64,000 bases of DNA, from positions 3,743,501 to 3,807,500 of the forward strand of contig JAMKCF010000016.1 of assembly GCA_023634235.1 (NCBI GenBank). The letters run 5' to 3'. Positions 49,695-60,927 of this stretch are shown here, one piece after another (positions within the stretch are counted from its first letter, which is position 1; the number at the start of each line of letters is the position of its first letter). The notes under the pieces were generated by a model that saw only the letters and a program-made list of their open reading frames with translations, did not search any database and had not been told where the DNA came from. Position numbers and translations under genes: made by a program. This stretch comes from Pisaster brevispinus (lineage: Eukaryota; Echinodermata; Asteroidea; Forcipulatida; Asteriidae).

Positions 49695-50829
49695 ACTCAA
49701 GATCTGGAGCAGTGTTTGGTCATGTTACAACCGTGCCGATCTCTTCGAACGGGCATCGAGCTTACTGAAAACAAAACATAGCAGAGGGACATATTTTGAC
49801 ACATCAAACTCACTCCAACTGACGAAAAATGTCGACAGTGACATGAGTGGCTGCAGGTTTATCTACAATTAAATGTAGGGCCATCGATTGGTTTTTGTCT
49901 ACATAATGCTGATTCATGAAATGGGACATTTCGTCACCGTTTTCACAAGGGGACGGGCGTGTCAAAATGCGTTAAAAGACCATTTCGAGATGTGTGCATT
50001 TGAAATGGTGTTAAACTTAAAACTGAAAGCTCTACAGTATCAAAACATTCTTGTGGAGTTATGCCCAATTTATGCTTTATGCCCTAATGTGTTTTTCTAA
50101 GAGTTAAATCGATAATACAAGAAACAAATACCAAAACGTTGATTAATTTATTTTTTTAACACAATAATTAGTCAAACATGCCTATCACCTCGTGAAAAAA
50201 CGCAAAAATCATGATGACCTACTTTTCCGCACATCTATATTGTATGTTTTTACACAGTGATGTCACATGATCACGCGCATGCCCATCTCATTGTCATGAA
50301 TTTGTGGCAGGATATGAACTGCCGCGAGTTGGCGACATTTTAAAATTAGAATAATGTCTATATATATATAACTGTTGCTTATTTTAATAGTAAACACCCA
50401 CAAAGTCAGACAATTTTAACGGGATCTCCGATGGTTGTAGTGTTGTAAGTCTGTAAAAGATATTATAGCTTTTGAAAAAAGAAAAAAGAAAAAAAGAAAA
50501 AAAAACAAAAAAACAACAACAACAGAAAAAAAAATAACAATGATAATAGTAATTAAATAATAATAACAATAAATGTATTAACTGTTTATAACATTTTACA
50601 AAAAAAGAGTAACTCAGTTACTTTTATATTAACATATTGTCGTGTGCCTGGAAGAAGCCCAGTACGAAAGTAAGACCGGTCTGAAAACAGGTCTTAAGAT
50701 ACTACTGTATGAAAAGTCTTTTTCAAGAAAGTTGACAGTGAAAGTCCGGTTTTGGTTTTTTTCATTATTAAAAGTTGTTGCTGAAAATTTAAAATTTAAA
50801 CCATATTTTGGGATGACAGTAAAGTTAGC

Positions 50830-50945
50830 TTTATATTGGACATTCACATGGGCTTGTACAGCGAATGTCATTTTCTTTTTCGATATTGGACATTCCAAGG
50901 GGTTTGTACAGTGAATATCTACCTTGAACATCAATATTGGACAAA
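50830..50945. repeat. Two-copy direct repeat of ~58 bp
   Basis: ATATTGGACATTC, GGGCTTGTACAG and CGAATGTC blocks are repeated twice with slight changes. Confidence 0.65.
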
Positions 50946-51151
50946 CCTAAGTGATCGTTAAAATGTTCAATATCAAACTAACTTTACTGGCATTATTTTG
51001 GGAGTGATTTTAGCTACAAATATAAACCAGTCGTGCTTTTACTTTCTGCTGTGATTAAAAGTTGCACTCTGTCTGCAAGGAAGGAGACGGCCTTTCACCC
51101 TTTTCCCTGGCACACGACGATATTTTTCAATTGCTCTTTAATTAAGCATTG

Positions 51152-51458
51152 TAACATGCAGGATTGGTAGAGCTAAAAAATATACATGAAATAACAAGCC
51201 CATGAACATTTGGGCTTAAAGTCAGGAGAAATAGTGAAAAATCATGCACAGTTATTCGGTATGTGAACACATTATCCTTACGTCCGGTTGTAACAACCGA
51301 AATCAGTGGCTGCGTTTTTATTTTGGGTGTAAAGATACAGTTTTATTGAACTTGACTTCATTCCAGAGGGAAATATTTCTTACAAAAATGGTTGATTAAG
51401 CTTTCAGACTAAAACTAAACAATGATAATTTTTATCCTTACCGATCCTGTATAAAATA
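51152..51458. repeat. TTAA MITE, family 2, reverse copy
   Basis: It reads GCAGGATTGGTAGAGC at the left and TTATCCTTACCGATCCTGTA at the right, with GGTTGTAACAACCGAAATC and GAGGGAAATATTTC inside. Confidence 0.88.
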
Positions 51459-51698
51459 GTTAAACATGTAAATAGTAAGAGTTGCACGGAGTAGCATAGT
51501 CACAAAATGTGTATTATTCAAACGGTATTTAGTTTGCAGTTAACCTCTACATGTCACACGAGGCAATTTACAGGCAACCAGTTCCAGGCAATCTCCATGA
51601 AGAAAACTCATTCATATTTTAAAGTTCATATATTTTTCTTGGGGATCATTAGACATTGTTTGAAAAATTACTCCTATGCTACCAAAAAGGCCATGTAG

Positions 51699-51817
51699 CG
51701 TGATCTGTGCGCGAGACTGCTCTATGGATCCGCAGTGTATATCATTCAACCACCAGTTAGATAATCATACTTGTGAATTGAATAATGCCAGCAGATATGA
51801 CACCCCTTCTGACTTTG
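51699..51817 (+). pseudogene. Partial duplicate of the PAN-domain part of the lectin gene
   Basis: These 119 bp match 48860-48978 with one difference (A at 48971 is T at 51810). They encode the PAN Cys cluster but have no signal peptide, no fibrinogen domain and a TAG directly after the match. It abuts a MITE-bearing spacer on the left and a GGGTCA repeat on the right. The identity indicates a very recent copy. Confidence 0.95.
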
Positions 51818-51824
51818 GCTAGGG

Positions 51825-51990
51825 CAGGCTGACCCTGAAACTGGTTCAAAAATAGGATTTTAAAAAGTATTCTGCGTCAGTTTGACCCATTTGGGGTCAT
51901 TTTGACACTGACCCAGAAATGGGTCAGGCCCCACGGGATCCTGAATCCGGGTCAACTCTGACCCGGGTCAACTCTGACCCGGAAGTACTT
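51825..51990. repeat. GGGTCA-rich dispersed repeat
   Basis: GACCCAGAAATGGGTCAGGC and tandem GACCCGGGTCAACTCT units match 30595-30770. It starts within about 10 bp of the end of the lectin fragment. Confidence 0.7.
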
Positions 51991-52959
51991 AGAGTGTGTA
52001 CAATGGTTTCTGAGCCAGGTTAAACTTCATATTCAAAATATTGTGATACTTTTTAATCGGATCAGGACATATCAGTCAGAGGTTCGGTTCATTTCAACAT
52101 CTTAAAGGGACACGCTGCCTTGGATAGGGCGATTTGGGCTATAAAAGCGTTTGTTTTGAATTGAATATGGTTGGGAATGTTCATGTCAAAGTATTTTTTA
52201 TTTATTTTTTTTTACTTCGTGAACTTACACGGTCCGCCATTTCGTAGAACCAAACTTTTCACTCCACAATTTTTCGAGGTATATTTGTGTGGACCATTAA
52301 CATCTTTCCAATCATATTCATATCATAATAAACGCTTCTTATAGTCCAAAGCTCCCAATTAATGGCAAAGTGTCCTTTTAATGACAAACAGGGGAACACA
52401 TTTTGATATCGCGTTCAAAAGGAACAAGATGAGCTAAAGTAATTACATTGTTGACTGTTGTAAATTCCATGTATTATTACAAAAAAAATCGTATTCAAAA
52501 GAAGGCTGCTCATCGGCCAACCCTATGTGCTGCGCGTACAAACATGCGTTCTCCCCTGTTTCATCATCGTTTCATCTCTAAGATAGCGGCTTGATGACGT
52601 CATTACACGGGGTAAAACCACAGGGTGACCATTGAGGATACTCAAGGTCATTTCACAGGGTGACCAATGAGGATCTATCCTCAAAGTCTATCACCATAGT
52701 AACCTACATATCAAACTGTTAGACTTTTATTCAAGTGGTATGCCTGGGCTCGATTTCACAAAGAGTTAAGATTGATCTCAACTCCAAATCACTCCTAATT
52801 GCTAAGCAAAGTGTGATGTCACAAAACAAATCACTATGGTAAAACTGAGAACGAATCTAAGTGCATTGTGAGATCGACCCCAGATCAGGTAACTTGATTT
52901 ACCATGTGTTTCCAGACTAAATGCTTCCATGTCAGAAATGTCCCGAATGCCAGGTCCTA

Positions 52960-53165
52960 AGGGGTCCCAGTTCTGAGTCAAGCTGACCCGCAAACTGGTC
53001 AAAAATGTGAATTCAACTTGGAATCCGCGTCACTTTGACTACTCTCTGGGTCATTTTGACATAGATTCCGGGTCTACTGACCCGGAATTGGTTAGGCCCC
53101 AAATGGGACCCGGAGTCTAGTCCGGGTCAATTCTGACCTTGGAGTGTTTAGAGCTGTAACCCTGT
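52960..53165. repeat. GGGTCA-rich dispersed repeat
   Basis: It carries TGACATAGATTCCGGGTC and GACCCGGAATTGGTTAGGCC, in line with the other two copies. Confidence 0.65.
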
Positions 53166-53766
53166 GCAACACCGAGTCAAAGTCGGTTGACTTTGCCACT
53201 ATTGTTTTCTTGGGTGTATTACATAAACAATAAACCATTGTATGCTAAAAGTGATCACACCTGGATTAACTTTTGGATTTATTTCATTTATTTTTCAAAT
53301 GATGGAATGTTTCGTTCAACTCAGTATCACGGGCGCAACAAGACGGGAGCAACAAGTACGGTGCCTACTTAAGTTCATCCGCACAGCTGAGCTATACAAT
53401 GCAAATTTGATGCACCATTGAGCTGTATACTACAATGTACATGTAGAGCGTGCATAGTAGCTATTACTTTTCTTTTGTGGTTTGTTGGACTCATCGTACT
53501 TTTTGTCATGTCTGTGTGTTTAAATACCGTGACTGTTTTTTGGAACATTTCTGAAGCGATATTGTACGGACGATACAGTTTTCCAACATTGGTTGGCAAA
53601 AACTTGGGCTGTGACCGGCCATATTTACCATAAAAATGCAAAATAGCGTCACAAGGTTGCTGTGACGTCATGTCGAATGGGAGGGACTTAGTAAACACAC
53701 AACATGTCATTGACTATTAAGAAGACGAAATTCAAGAACTCAGTATCAAATGCTATGCTGATAATA

Positions 53767-53897
53767 AGGCCGTGTCTGAAACGGCGAATTCGGCTACAGC
53801 TACGGCTAGGTCGCGCGCGTCTGCCTATTCTTCAACACTGGCAGACGTGCTGATCTAGCTGTAGCTGTAGCCGAAGTCGCCGTTTCGGACACGGCCT
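53767..53897. repeat. Palindromic MITE (GCCGTGTCNGAAACGGC family)
   Basis: The left end GGCCGTGTCTGAAACGGCGA is mirrored by CGCCGTTTCGGACACGGCC at the right end, with CGGCTACAGCTACGGCTAG facing AGCTGTAGCTGTAGCCG inside. A related palindrome lies at 63354-63491. Confidence 0.9.
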
Positions 53898-54229
53898 AAA
53901 TACCCATCCACATTAAAAATATCTTCGCCTTTCACTAAATTTGATCATAAAAATCAAAATTTCAAAAGCTGTTTGAATTATTACTACAACTGACAGCCAT
54001 GGAAGTAAGTGTCATGGCAGGTTGAAGGTCCTGCAACTCAATGAACTGTCTATTATTAATTTGGACAGATACAGTACAAAGCCAGCCCAACGGGGTCAAT
54101 AAGACGTTACACTGTGCTTATCAGTGCGTTCATTGACACTGCGTCAAATGGTAATCCATGCCCAAAGACCAACCGAATAGCATTTTCCAAAAACAACCTT
54201 GCCTCTTGTGCTGATAACACAACTATTTT

Positions 54230-54500
54230 CCGACACCCCTATGTGCGGACACCACTATGATCAGACACCCCTATCACCCCTAAGTTCCTCCACCCCCATG
54301 TTCTTCCACCCACATGTTCATCCACCTCTATGTTCCTCTACCCCTATGTTCTTCCACCCATATTTTCCTACACCTCTTTATTCCGAAACCCCTTTTCACG
54401 ACACTCCTATTTTCCAACACTTTTTTGTTCCCCTATATTCTGCCACCCCTATGGTCCGACACCCCTGTTCCGACACCCCTACAAATTCTAACCCTCACTC
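54230..54500. repeat. CACCCCTATG-type degenerate minisatellite
   Basis: Short units such as CACCCCTATGTTC and GACACCCCTA repeat over about 270 bp, with a poly-G tract after 54520. The long frames across it are low-complexity by-products. Confidence 0.8.
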
Positions 54501-55284
54501 CAACCCAAACACGTAGAACACGGGGGGGGGGGGGGTTATCGGATCGGTCCATTAATAGCAGCCAACCACCAACCCGGTCATTACCACGCAGTAAAGACCG
54601 GCTCCACACACTGTTATTCCCTAAATATTCTGACTTTCCATTCTTTATTTCCACTCAAATATCAATAGTACAATTCTTCCCTTTTCAACCCAAATTAATT
54701 ACAGTCAAATTAATTACAGTGTTAGCCCGCCAGTTTTCGTTTGTGGTTGATTATTTGATTCTTAAAATTACATACGGAATTATTCTACAAATCATGTTTA
54801 TATTTAGTAGTAATGATTTTCATGGACAATATCAACCAAAACACTTTCAAATTAACACTCAGAGACTCATTCAATTTTGTTTGAAAATGAATTCTCGTTT
54901 GCATCAGCAATCGTCGGTCAAAATGAGTAATTTCAGTTATTCAACTTCAAAAGTTTAGCAATCACTGGTCAAATAAGATCATTCAAGATCGTTAGGTATC
55001 AAAGATCTTTAGTTGTCTTACAAGCCAACAGCAAGGGGCTGGTCTATCATCCATTTTCATCAATGTGTAAATGGGTGGTAGAAAGTTAACTGAAGAATTG
55101 TAAAAATTTGGTCTTGATGGTGCCTACAAACGAAATAGAATGACCAAAACAAGCCTGATTGAAACCAAACTGACAGTAGCTGAAAAGAAACCCTAAACTG
55201 AACGAATTAAGGAAACATGTGTGAATTTGATTGACTATTCTTGACATTGAAATTATTGTTGCTGAAGTGCACTGAGAAAACATT

Positions 55285-57735
55285 CATTTATTATTTATGT
55301 CATCAATTGCACAAACATACAGAAATTACAGAATATAAAATGCACTGCGTGAGGTACACCGTCAAGAAGGAAATAATTTTTGTAATTACCCATAAACCGT
55401 CTCGAACCTCATAGGAAAAGTTTTTTAAAATCTTGCCTGACACTTTCCCAATTCTCATGGACTTGATAATTAGCCAAATGCATAAACCTCAATTTTCAGG
55501 GAAGTTTGAAATCCCTCTTGAAACAAACCCAAGTCTCGTGGAATTTGGAAATTACTCTATAGACCATTTCAACTTCTCCTGAAACTTTCCCAATTCTCAT
55601 GGATTTTGGGATTCACCCCGGAAATGCCTTCAACCACGAGTGAACTTGGGGTCACTACAAACATTAACAAATGGTTTTCTTGGAGAAATGTGGAATCCTA
55701 CCTCCAATCTTGACTATTTTGTTTTGTTCACTAAAGATTTTCTATTCCTCTCTATGTCTGTACATTTTCAATATAAACCCATCCAAAACATTCAGCGATT
55801 TCAGTGTACTACGCTCATGCTCCAACACCGAAACAGGACGGGTCACATCACAACGACTGACCTACAATTGTTGATTGAATATTGAAGTCAAAAAGCTGAT
55901 CGAAAACAAGTTATGGTAGGTGCCTTTCCAAACACTGTAGCTTGCTACGGCATTGTGCCGATATGTATAAACAAACTCTGTGAATAAACGCAAACAGCAT
56001 GACAACTGTTATTGCAGCGGAACCTGAAGTAGATAAACCAACATTGCGAGGACCACAACAACCAAACGATAATTAAAAAAATAATAATAAAATAGGGTGC
56101 CCCGGGGGGGGGGCGTGCCCTCTTACCCCAACCATTGATGTCTGAGCCCATCCCCCATGCCCCCATTTGAAATGGGGACTTTTTAGATTAAAAGTTACCT
56201 GAACAAAATGTTACTTTTTATACTTGGCATTAGTGTGATGATTTCAATATTTTTGACTATCTGACACAAAATAGTAGATGGCTTTATAACAAGAGCACAT
56301 AAAAGGGGCTAGTGTTAGAAGGAAATGCAAACGAAAACTACAGTTTTATCTTGCCAGAAGTGACCCCTAGAGAAAGTGGTGCACCCCTTGTGCCCCCTAA
56401 AATTTGACCCTAGATCCGGCGCTGCCTTTATAGGCAAAGTATACCTTTGGTTTTTGGAAACGTTCGGTTTTTAAAAAATCCTATATAAATTTAGATGTAT
56501 ACAATAAAACCAACCTGTGAACACTTCATTTCATTTCGCGTTTTTGAGATATCGCCAAAAATCCGGGGCGAATATGTTCACGCAGGAAGAATACCCCCCC
56601 CCCCCAATAGGAATACACAACTCGAGAAACGTTTCTGACAGTAACGCTTCTTATATTACGATTTCGGTGTATAAAAACTGATATCTTTTTACCTAACCAC
56701 CTTACTTCGAAGTGAAATTATTCTCAAAATGTTTTATACTACCGAAAGCTGCTGTAGGCTTCTGACCAATAGGTTTGCATTGCCATTAATTTTAAGAGAG
56801 ACTACCAAACGTGTACTTTCACTTTCACTGAACATTTCATCGTTTTTGTGTGTATTGTGATTGTCATTACTCGTTTCGATCAGCGTTCGAATTCACTATT
56901 TGAGCAACCAGAATGAATGGACACATTGTGGTGTGACCCGTCCTGGTTCCGTATTCAGTGGAATATCTTGATACAAAGAAATAGAGGGGAATATAATAAA
57001 CTTTAGTGAACCAAACAAAATAGTTGCGTTTGTGGTAAGGATTCCACACTTCTCCACGGTAATCGCGATTGTACTTGTTGTGTTTCTCAAGTTCACTTGT
57101 AGTTTGTGGAGTAATTTCCAAATTCGATAAAAATTGGAATAGTTTTAGGAAAATCTTTCAAACTTTCCTGAGCATTGAGAGGGTCTGTGGAGTAATTTCC
57201 AAATATTATGAGAATTTGGTGAGTTTCACAAGTAACTTCAAGCTTCTTTGTTAATTCACAAGGTTTTAAAAATCATTTCAAATTCCACGAGAATTGGGAC
57301 AGTTTTAGCAGTGATTTCAAACTCTCCCAGAGATTTGAGAAAGTTTTAAAAGTTATTTCTAATATCCGTGAGAATTGGGTTTGTTTCCGGAAAGATTTCA
57401 AACTTGCATGATAACTGAGAATTTTTATGGAAAAATTTTCAAATTCCAGGAGAATTGGGATAGTTTTAGCAAGATTTTAAACTTCACAATAAATTAAGAA
57501 GGTATGTGAGGTAGTTTCAAAATTTCAAGAGAATAATTTTTGGAGAAATTTCAAAAATCCCTAAAAAATGAGAAGGCCAGTGAGTTCATACCAAATATGA
57601 ACATTTTGATACTTTGGAAATATTTCAAAGTTCTCTGATAATTCCTCGACCTTTTCCCGTTGTTCCTTGTGCTATTCACTTTATATTCTGTATTTTTTCG
57701 TCTGTATGTTTGGGTAATTGGTTGAAATAAATAAG
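55285..57735. repeat. ~2.4 kb element with long inverted-repeat arms of degenerate tandem units
   Basis: The left arm (about 55285-55890) and right arm (about 56880-57735) are inverted copies. For example ACAGGACGGGTCACATCACA faces TGTGGTGTGACCCGTCCTGG, and CACAAACATACAG faces CTGTATGTTTGGG. Both arms contain degenerate units built on CCCAATTCTCATGG or its complement. A TTAA MITE (56427-56820) sits between them. Confidence 0.75.
56427..56820. repeat. TTAA-flanked MITE, family 1, second copy
   Basis: ATAGGCAAAGTATACCTTTG, CCTATATAAATTTAGATG and GAAAGCTGCTGTAGGCTTCT match 1373-1740. A C-tract has expanded near 56595. It is nested in the large inverted-repeat element. Confidence 0.8.
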
Positions 57736-58654
57736 TAATACTAATAATATAGGTTTTTCCCGATCACTTTCAGCTTGCGGTGAGTTTTGGAGATAAACAA
57801 TTGTCGACATATTTGTTATTGATTTCTAGTTAACGGGGGCATTTCAGACGAACTAATTTCACAGGATGCTTACTACCATCACCATCTTTATGTTACGTTG
57901 TTGGATAGAAATCACAAAATTTTGGGGGTAATTTCTAAAAAGTATGACCCTACCTGAAGGTAAGAATTTGGTATAGCCAACAGTTTATGTTTACTATCAG
58001 TTCCAATGTTCAACCCGTAACTGAGGGATTTAATAAGTTGTTATTAAATATGTCGATACTTTTTTTGGAGACTCGGGCATGGGGAAAACCGAATCACAAT
58101 GGCATAAGCCGTTTCGCTCTGATGGCATCTGGCTATAAATCAAAGGAGAAACAAGCATCCAGTTTTCATTCAGAGAGATATGTGGGGACTGCGAATTGTT
58201 AGCAACAGTTGTCCTGTTGACTCCAAACGGTAATTTCCAATGAATACAACTGGCAAGGGCATTGTAGCGGGACGAAAACTGTTAAAATGATACCACTGTG
58301 AACTTTCGGGTTGAACGGTTATGGAAATTTGTTCCTTGCAAATCTTTACCCTTTCTGCAGCCTAAAACCTTCATGGGTCTGTGAGCATGCATGGGACTTT
58401 GAAATGGTACTGATATTTAGTAACTGGTAGCTTATGTGGACAAACACAAAGGTGGAATGAAGCTACACCCGGGTATCATAATATAACGGGCAGCGTTTAG
58501 ATACCAGTACTGGTACGGTCGAACAGTCTACAAGCCGGTCGTCGTGTTATGCGGTCCAATACTGCGTTCAACTTTTGTTCATAGCGGCTCCCTGACTACT
58601 ATCTAGGTAAGTCTAGACCTAAACTTCGTAATCAGAACGGTATTATTATTGTTA

Positions 58655-59005
58655 TTCAATACTTTTGGTAATGAAACCAAGGATGCTTCAAAGTTGAACT
58701 TAATCACTGTATCTCGCAAGCCTGAGGAAACCTGTAAGCAAGGGTGCTGGCTATGTGAACAGAAATACCCGAGTCAACTCCTTCCACGCTACGTGTTCTA
58801 AGTTCTTTTGCGTTCACTATCACAATCCTAATACACGGGACCACTCGGTTTCTTTTTTGTCCAATCCGAAAGACAAAACAACTATGGTAAAGTACCTTGT
58901 CCAAGGACACAAGTGTAACGACCAGGACTTGAACCCACAATCTGCTTATCAGAAACACCAGAGCTTCAGACGGGTGCTCTTTACCGCTCGGCGGCCACCA
59001 CACGC
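58655..59005 (-). repeat. tRNA-Leu-headed SINE, full length
   Basis: It reads in reverse from the tail (AATGAAACCAAGGATGC) through the body to the head near 58920-59000 (GACTTGAACCCACAATCTGC, ACCGCTCGGCGGCCACC). Confidence 0.8.
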
Positions 59006-60836
59006 CACTAACATTGGCAGAGGGTTAAGCTCTAATCGTGGCCCAATGCATCTCATATTAATCAGTGATCGATAGTGGATTAACAAACCGCGCTGGTTGG
59101 CATGGGCAGCTGAATGTTAGCGACAAATTCAATCGTGTTAACAGATGTTGTGACCGAAGTAAACATTTCTGCAATTTTTCAATTAACAAAAATACACCCC
59201 ATGATTGGTTGCTTTGTCAAAAACAAATTCAACACTACTTTTTGATATTTTGTGTAGCATTATTACAAACTGTAACAATCTGTGTTTACTTTGTTTTTAT
59301 GATTTTTAATAGTTTTCCAACCTTGTTTGGCAAAAACTTGGGCTGTGACGTTGCAACAGAAAGAGGTATATTATGTGATAATTTTTAGTAGCGCGCCCTC
59401 TTACGGTTACAGAATGTTTAACAAACCTGACCAGCTCTCACTAGCGGCGAGCGAAGCATTGAGTTTTCTTATTCTGCGTTTCTCCGAACCGTTCATTGGG
59501 AACCAATTAACACTCGATCAGAAAAACATTTGTACATTGTGCAAATATTTGATGCGTAATGTCACGAGTTAATATCTTGACTTTTCCATTTCACGAAGCG
59601 AAGCCGAATTAGATGGAAGAGTCCAGATTTGAATGAGTGATTATTTTCTACATTGTATGAGTTAAATGCATCCTATATTTGTTTTATATACCTCACACAT
59701 CGTACAAATCGTATTGTACACATAAAATGATGATGCAATACGATTAGTTAGCCCTCTTCTTTTTAACCTTCAGTGAAGCCAACGGATGGCTGTTCAATTT
59801 TAATTTTTAAAAAGTCAGTACTCCACCAATCTATTTTAATCTAAACAAATCCAAGTTCCTCAACTACACCTAGCCAAATAACACGTCAATTGTCTTGTTA
59901 CACTGGTTTTTTTCTTTCACTATTTTTTTATTTATTTATAACTGATCAGCTCTACCGGAATTCATATAGGAATTGTATAGCAGCTACTTAGCTTTGTGGT
60001 TAATAACCCATACTGGGTGAAACGAGCCATTGCTTCCAAGGTGCTTCTTTTATGTACATGCACTTGTACAAAGGCTGTAAGCGGAGCTCCGGTTGTTTAT
60101 TTGGATGAATTGAGTAGATTGATTTTGCAATGATAAGTCACACCAAGGATCTCCAACGTAGTACCCGCTGTTATAAAATGAGTGCTGAAAACTGTCACGT
60201 GTACGCGTGCGAGTTTTTTTTTAAAGGTAAAGTTGTATAAACTTAATAGACAAATATGGGGTCATCTAAAATAATGTTTTTCCTTGACTTTGTTTTATTT
60301 AGTCAGAAGGGCCATATCTAACGGTCTTGGCCATTTGAAAGTGATTGGGTTCTTCATAAAAAACGTATTACACGCTAATTTTAAAACGAACACTCAATTA
60401 GTTAAAGATGCTGTCCGATAGTGGGATTTTGATTAAAGGTGTCACGCAGGGGTACCATGTTATGTATTACACTGTTTTCTCAAAACGCAATGCCCTTGGG
60501 GAGTAAAAGTCCTTGATATCTTAGACTGGACTATTTCACAAATCTCAGAGGGGGTTAGGTCCCAGAATTATGTAGTAGTTGTTTCTGAGGGGCTGAAATT
60601 GTTTCACTCATATACTTCATTCACAAAATTGTACAGACAGACCTACCCAGATTTGAACCTTCTGATAAATGTTCTTTGTAACAGGCTTCCTAACAACCTG
60701 TGCTAGGTTCTCTGGTTTTCAACACCTATCCCCCTGCCAATCAAACTTTCTTGCTTACCAATGGAACCTTCCCAGAATTAGGAATTCCTGTGATTACTGC
60801 CTCACTACAGTCCATAATTATACTTATTCTACAGAA

Positions 60837-60927
60837 ATGCCGAAGTCCTTCCTGGTCCGGAATCCATGGAGGAATTCCATGACGGTGTCTGGTATGACCA
60901 CCTGTGACCCGACTTGGGATCGACAAG
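60837..60927 (+). CDS. SNAG-factor first coding exon
   Basis: The ATG sits 3 bases after a possible acceptor (TTATTCTACAG), so a 5' UTR intron may precede it. It encodes MPKSFLVRNPWRNSMTVSG and a short tail, and ends at donor GACAAG|gtaagg in phase 1. Confidence 0.72.

Larger units (their letters stand above)
49695..60836. other. Spacer between the lectin gene and the SNAG-factor gene, 11 kb
   Basis: No intact gene is recognised. It contains a short duplicate of the lectin PAN region (51699-51817), several MITE and GGGTCA repeats, a GCCGTGTC palindrome (53767-53897), a CACCCCTATG minisatellite (54230-54500), a ~2.4 kb inverted-repeat element (55285-57735) and a tRNA-Leu SINE (58655-59005). 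59500-60600 shows nothing I recognise. Confidence 0.6.

Noticed and set aside
54199..54958. Pro/His/Ser-rich frames of 105 and 214 codons
   Set aside because: The first part is the CACCCCTATG minisatellite, and the rest is AT-rich with no domain or splice support.
60837..60927. The SNAG exon as the missing first exon of Ovo
   Set aside because: It lies downstream of the Ovo stop on the same strand and joins in phase to exons further right.
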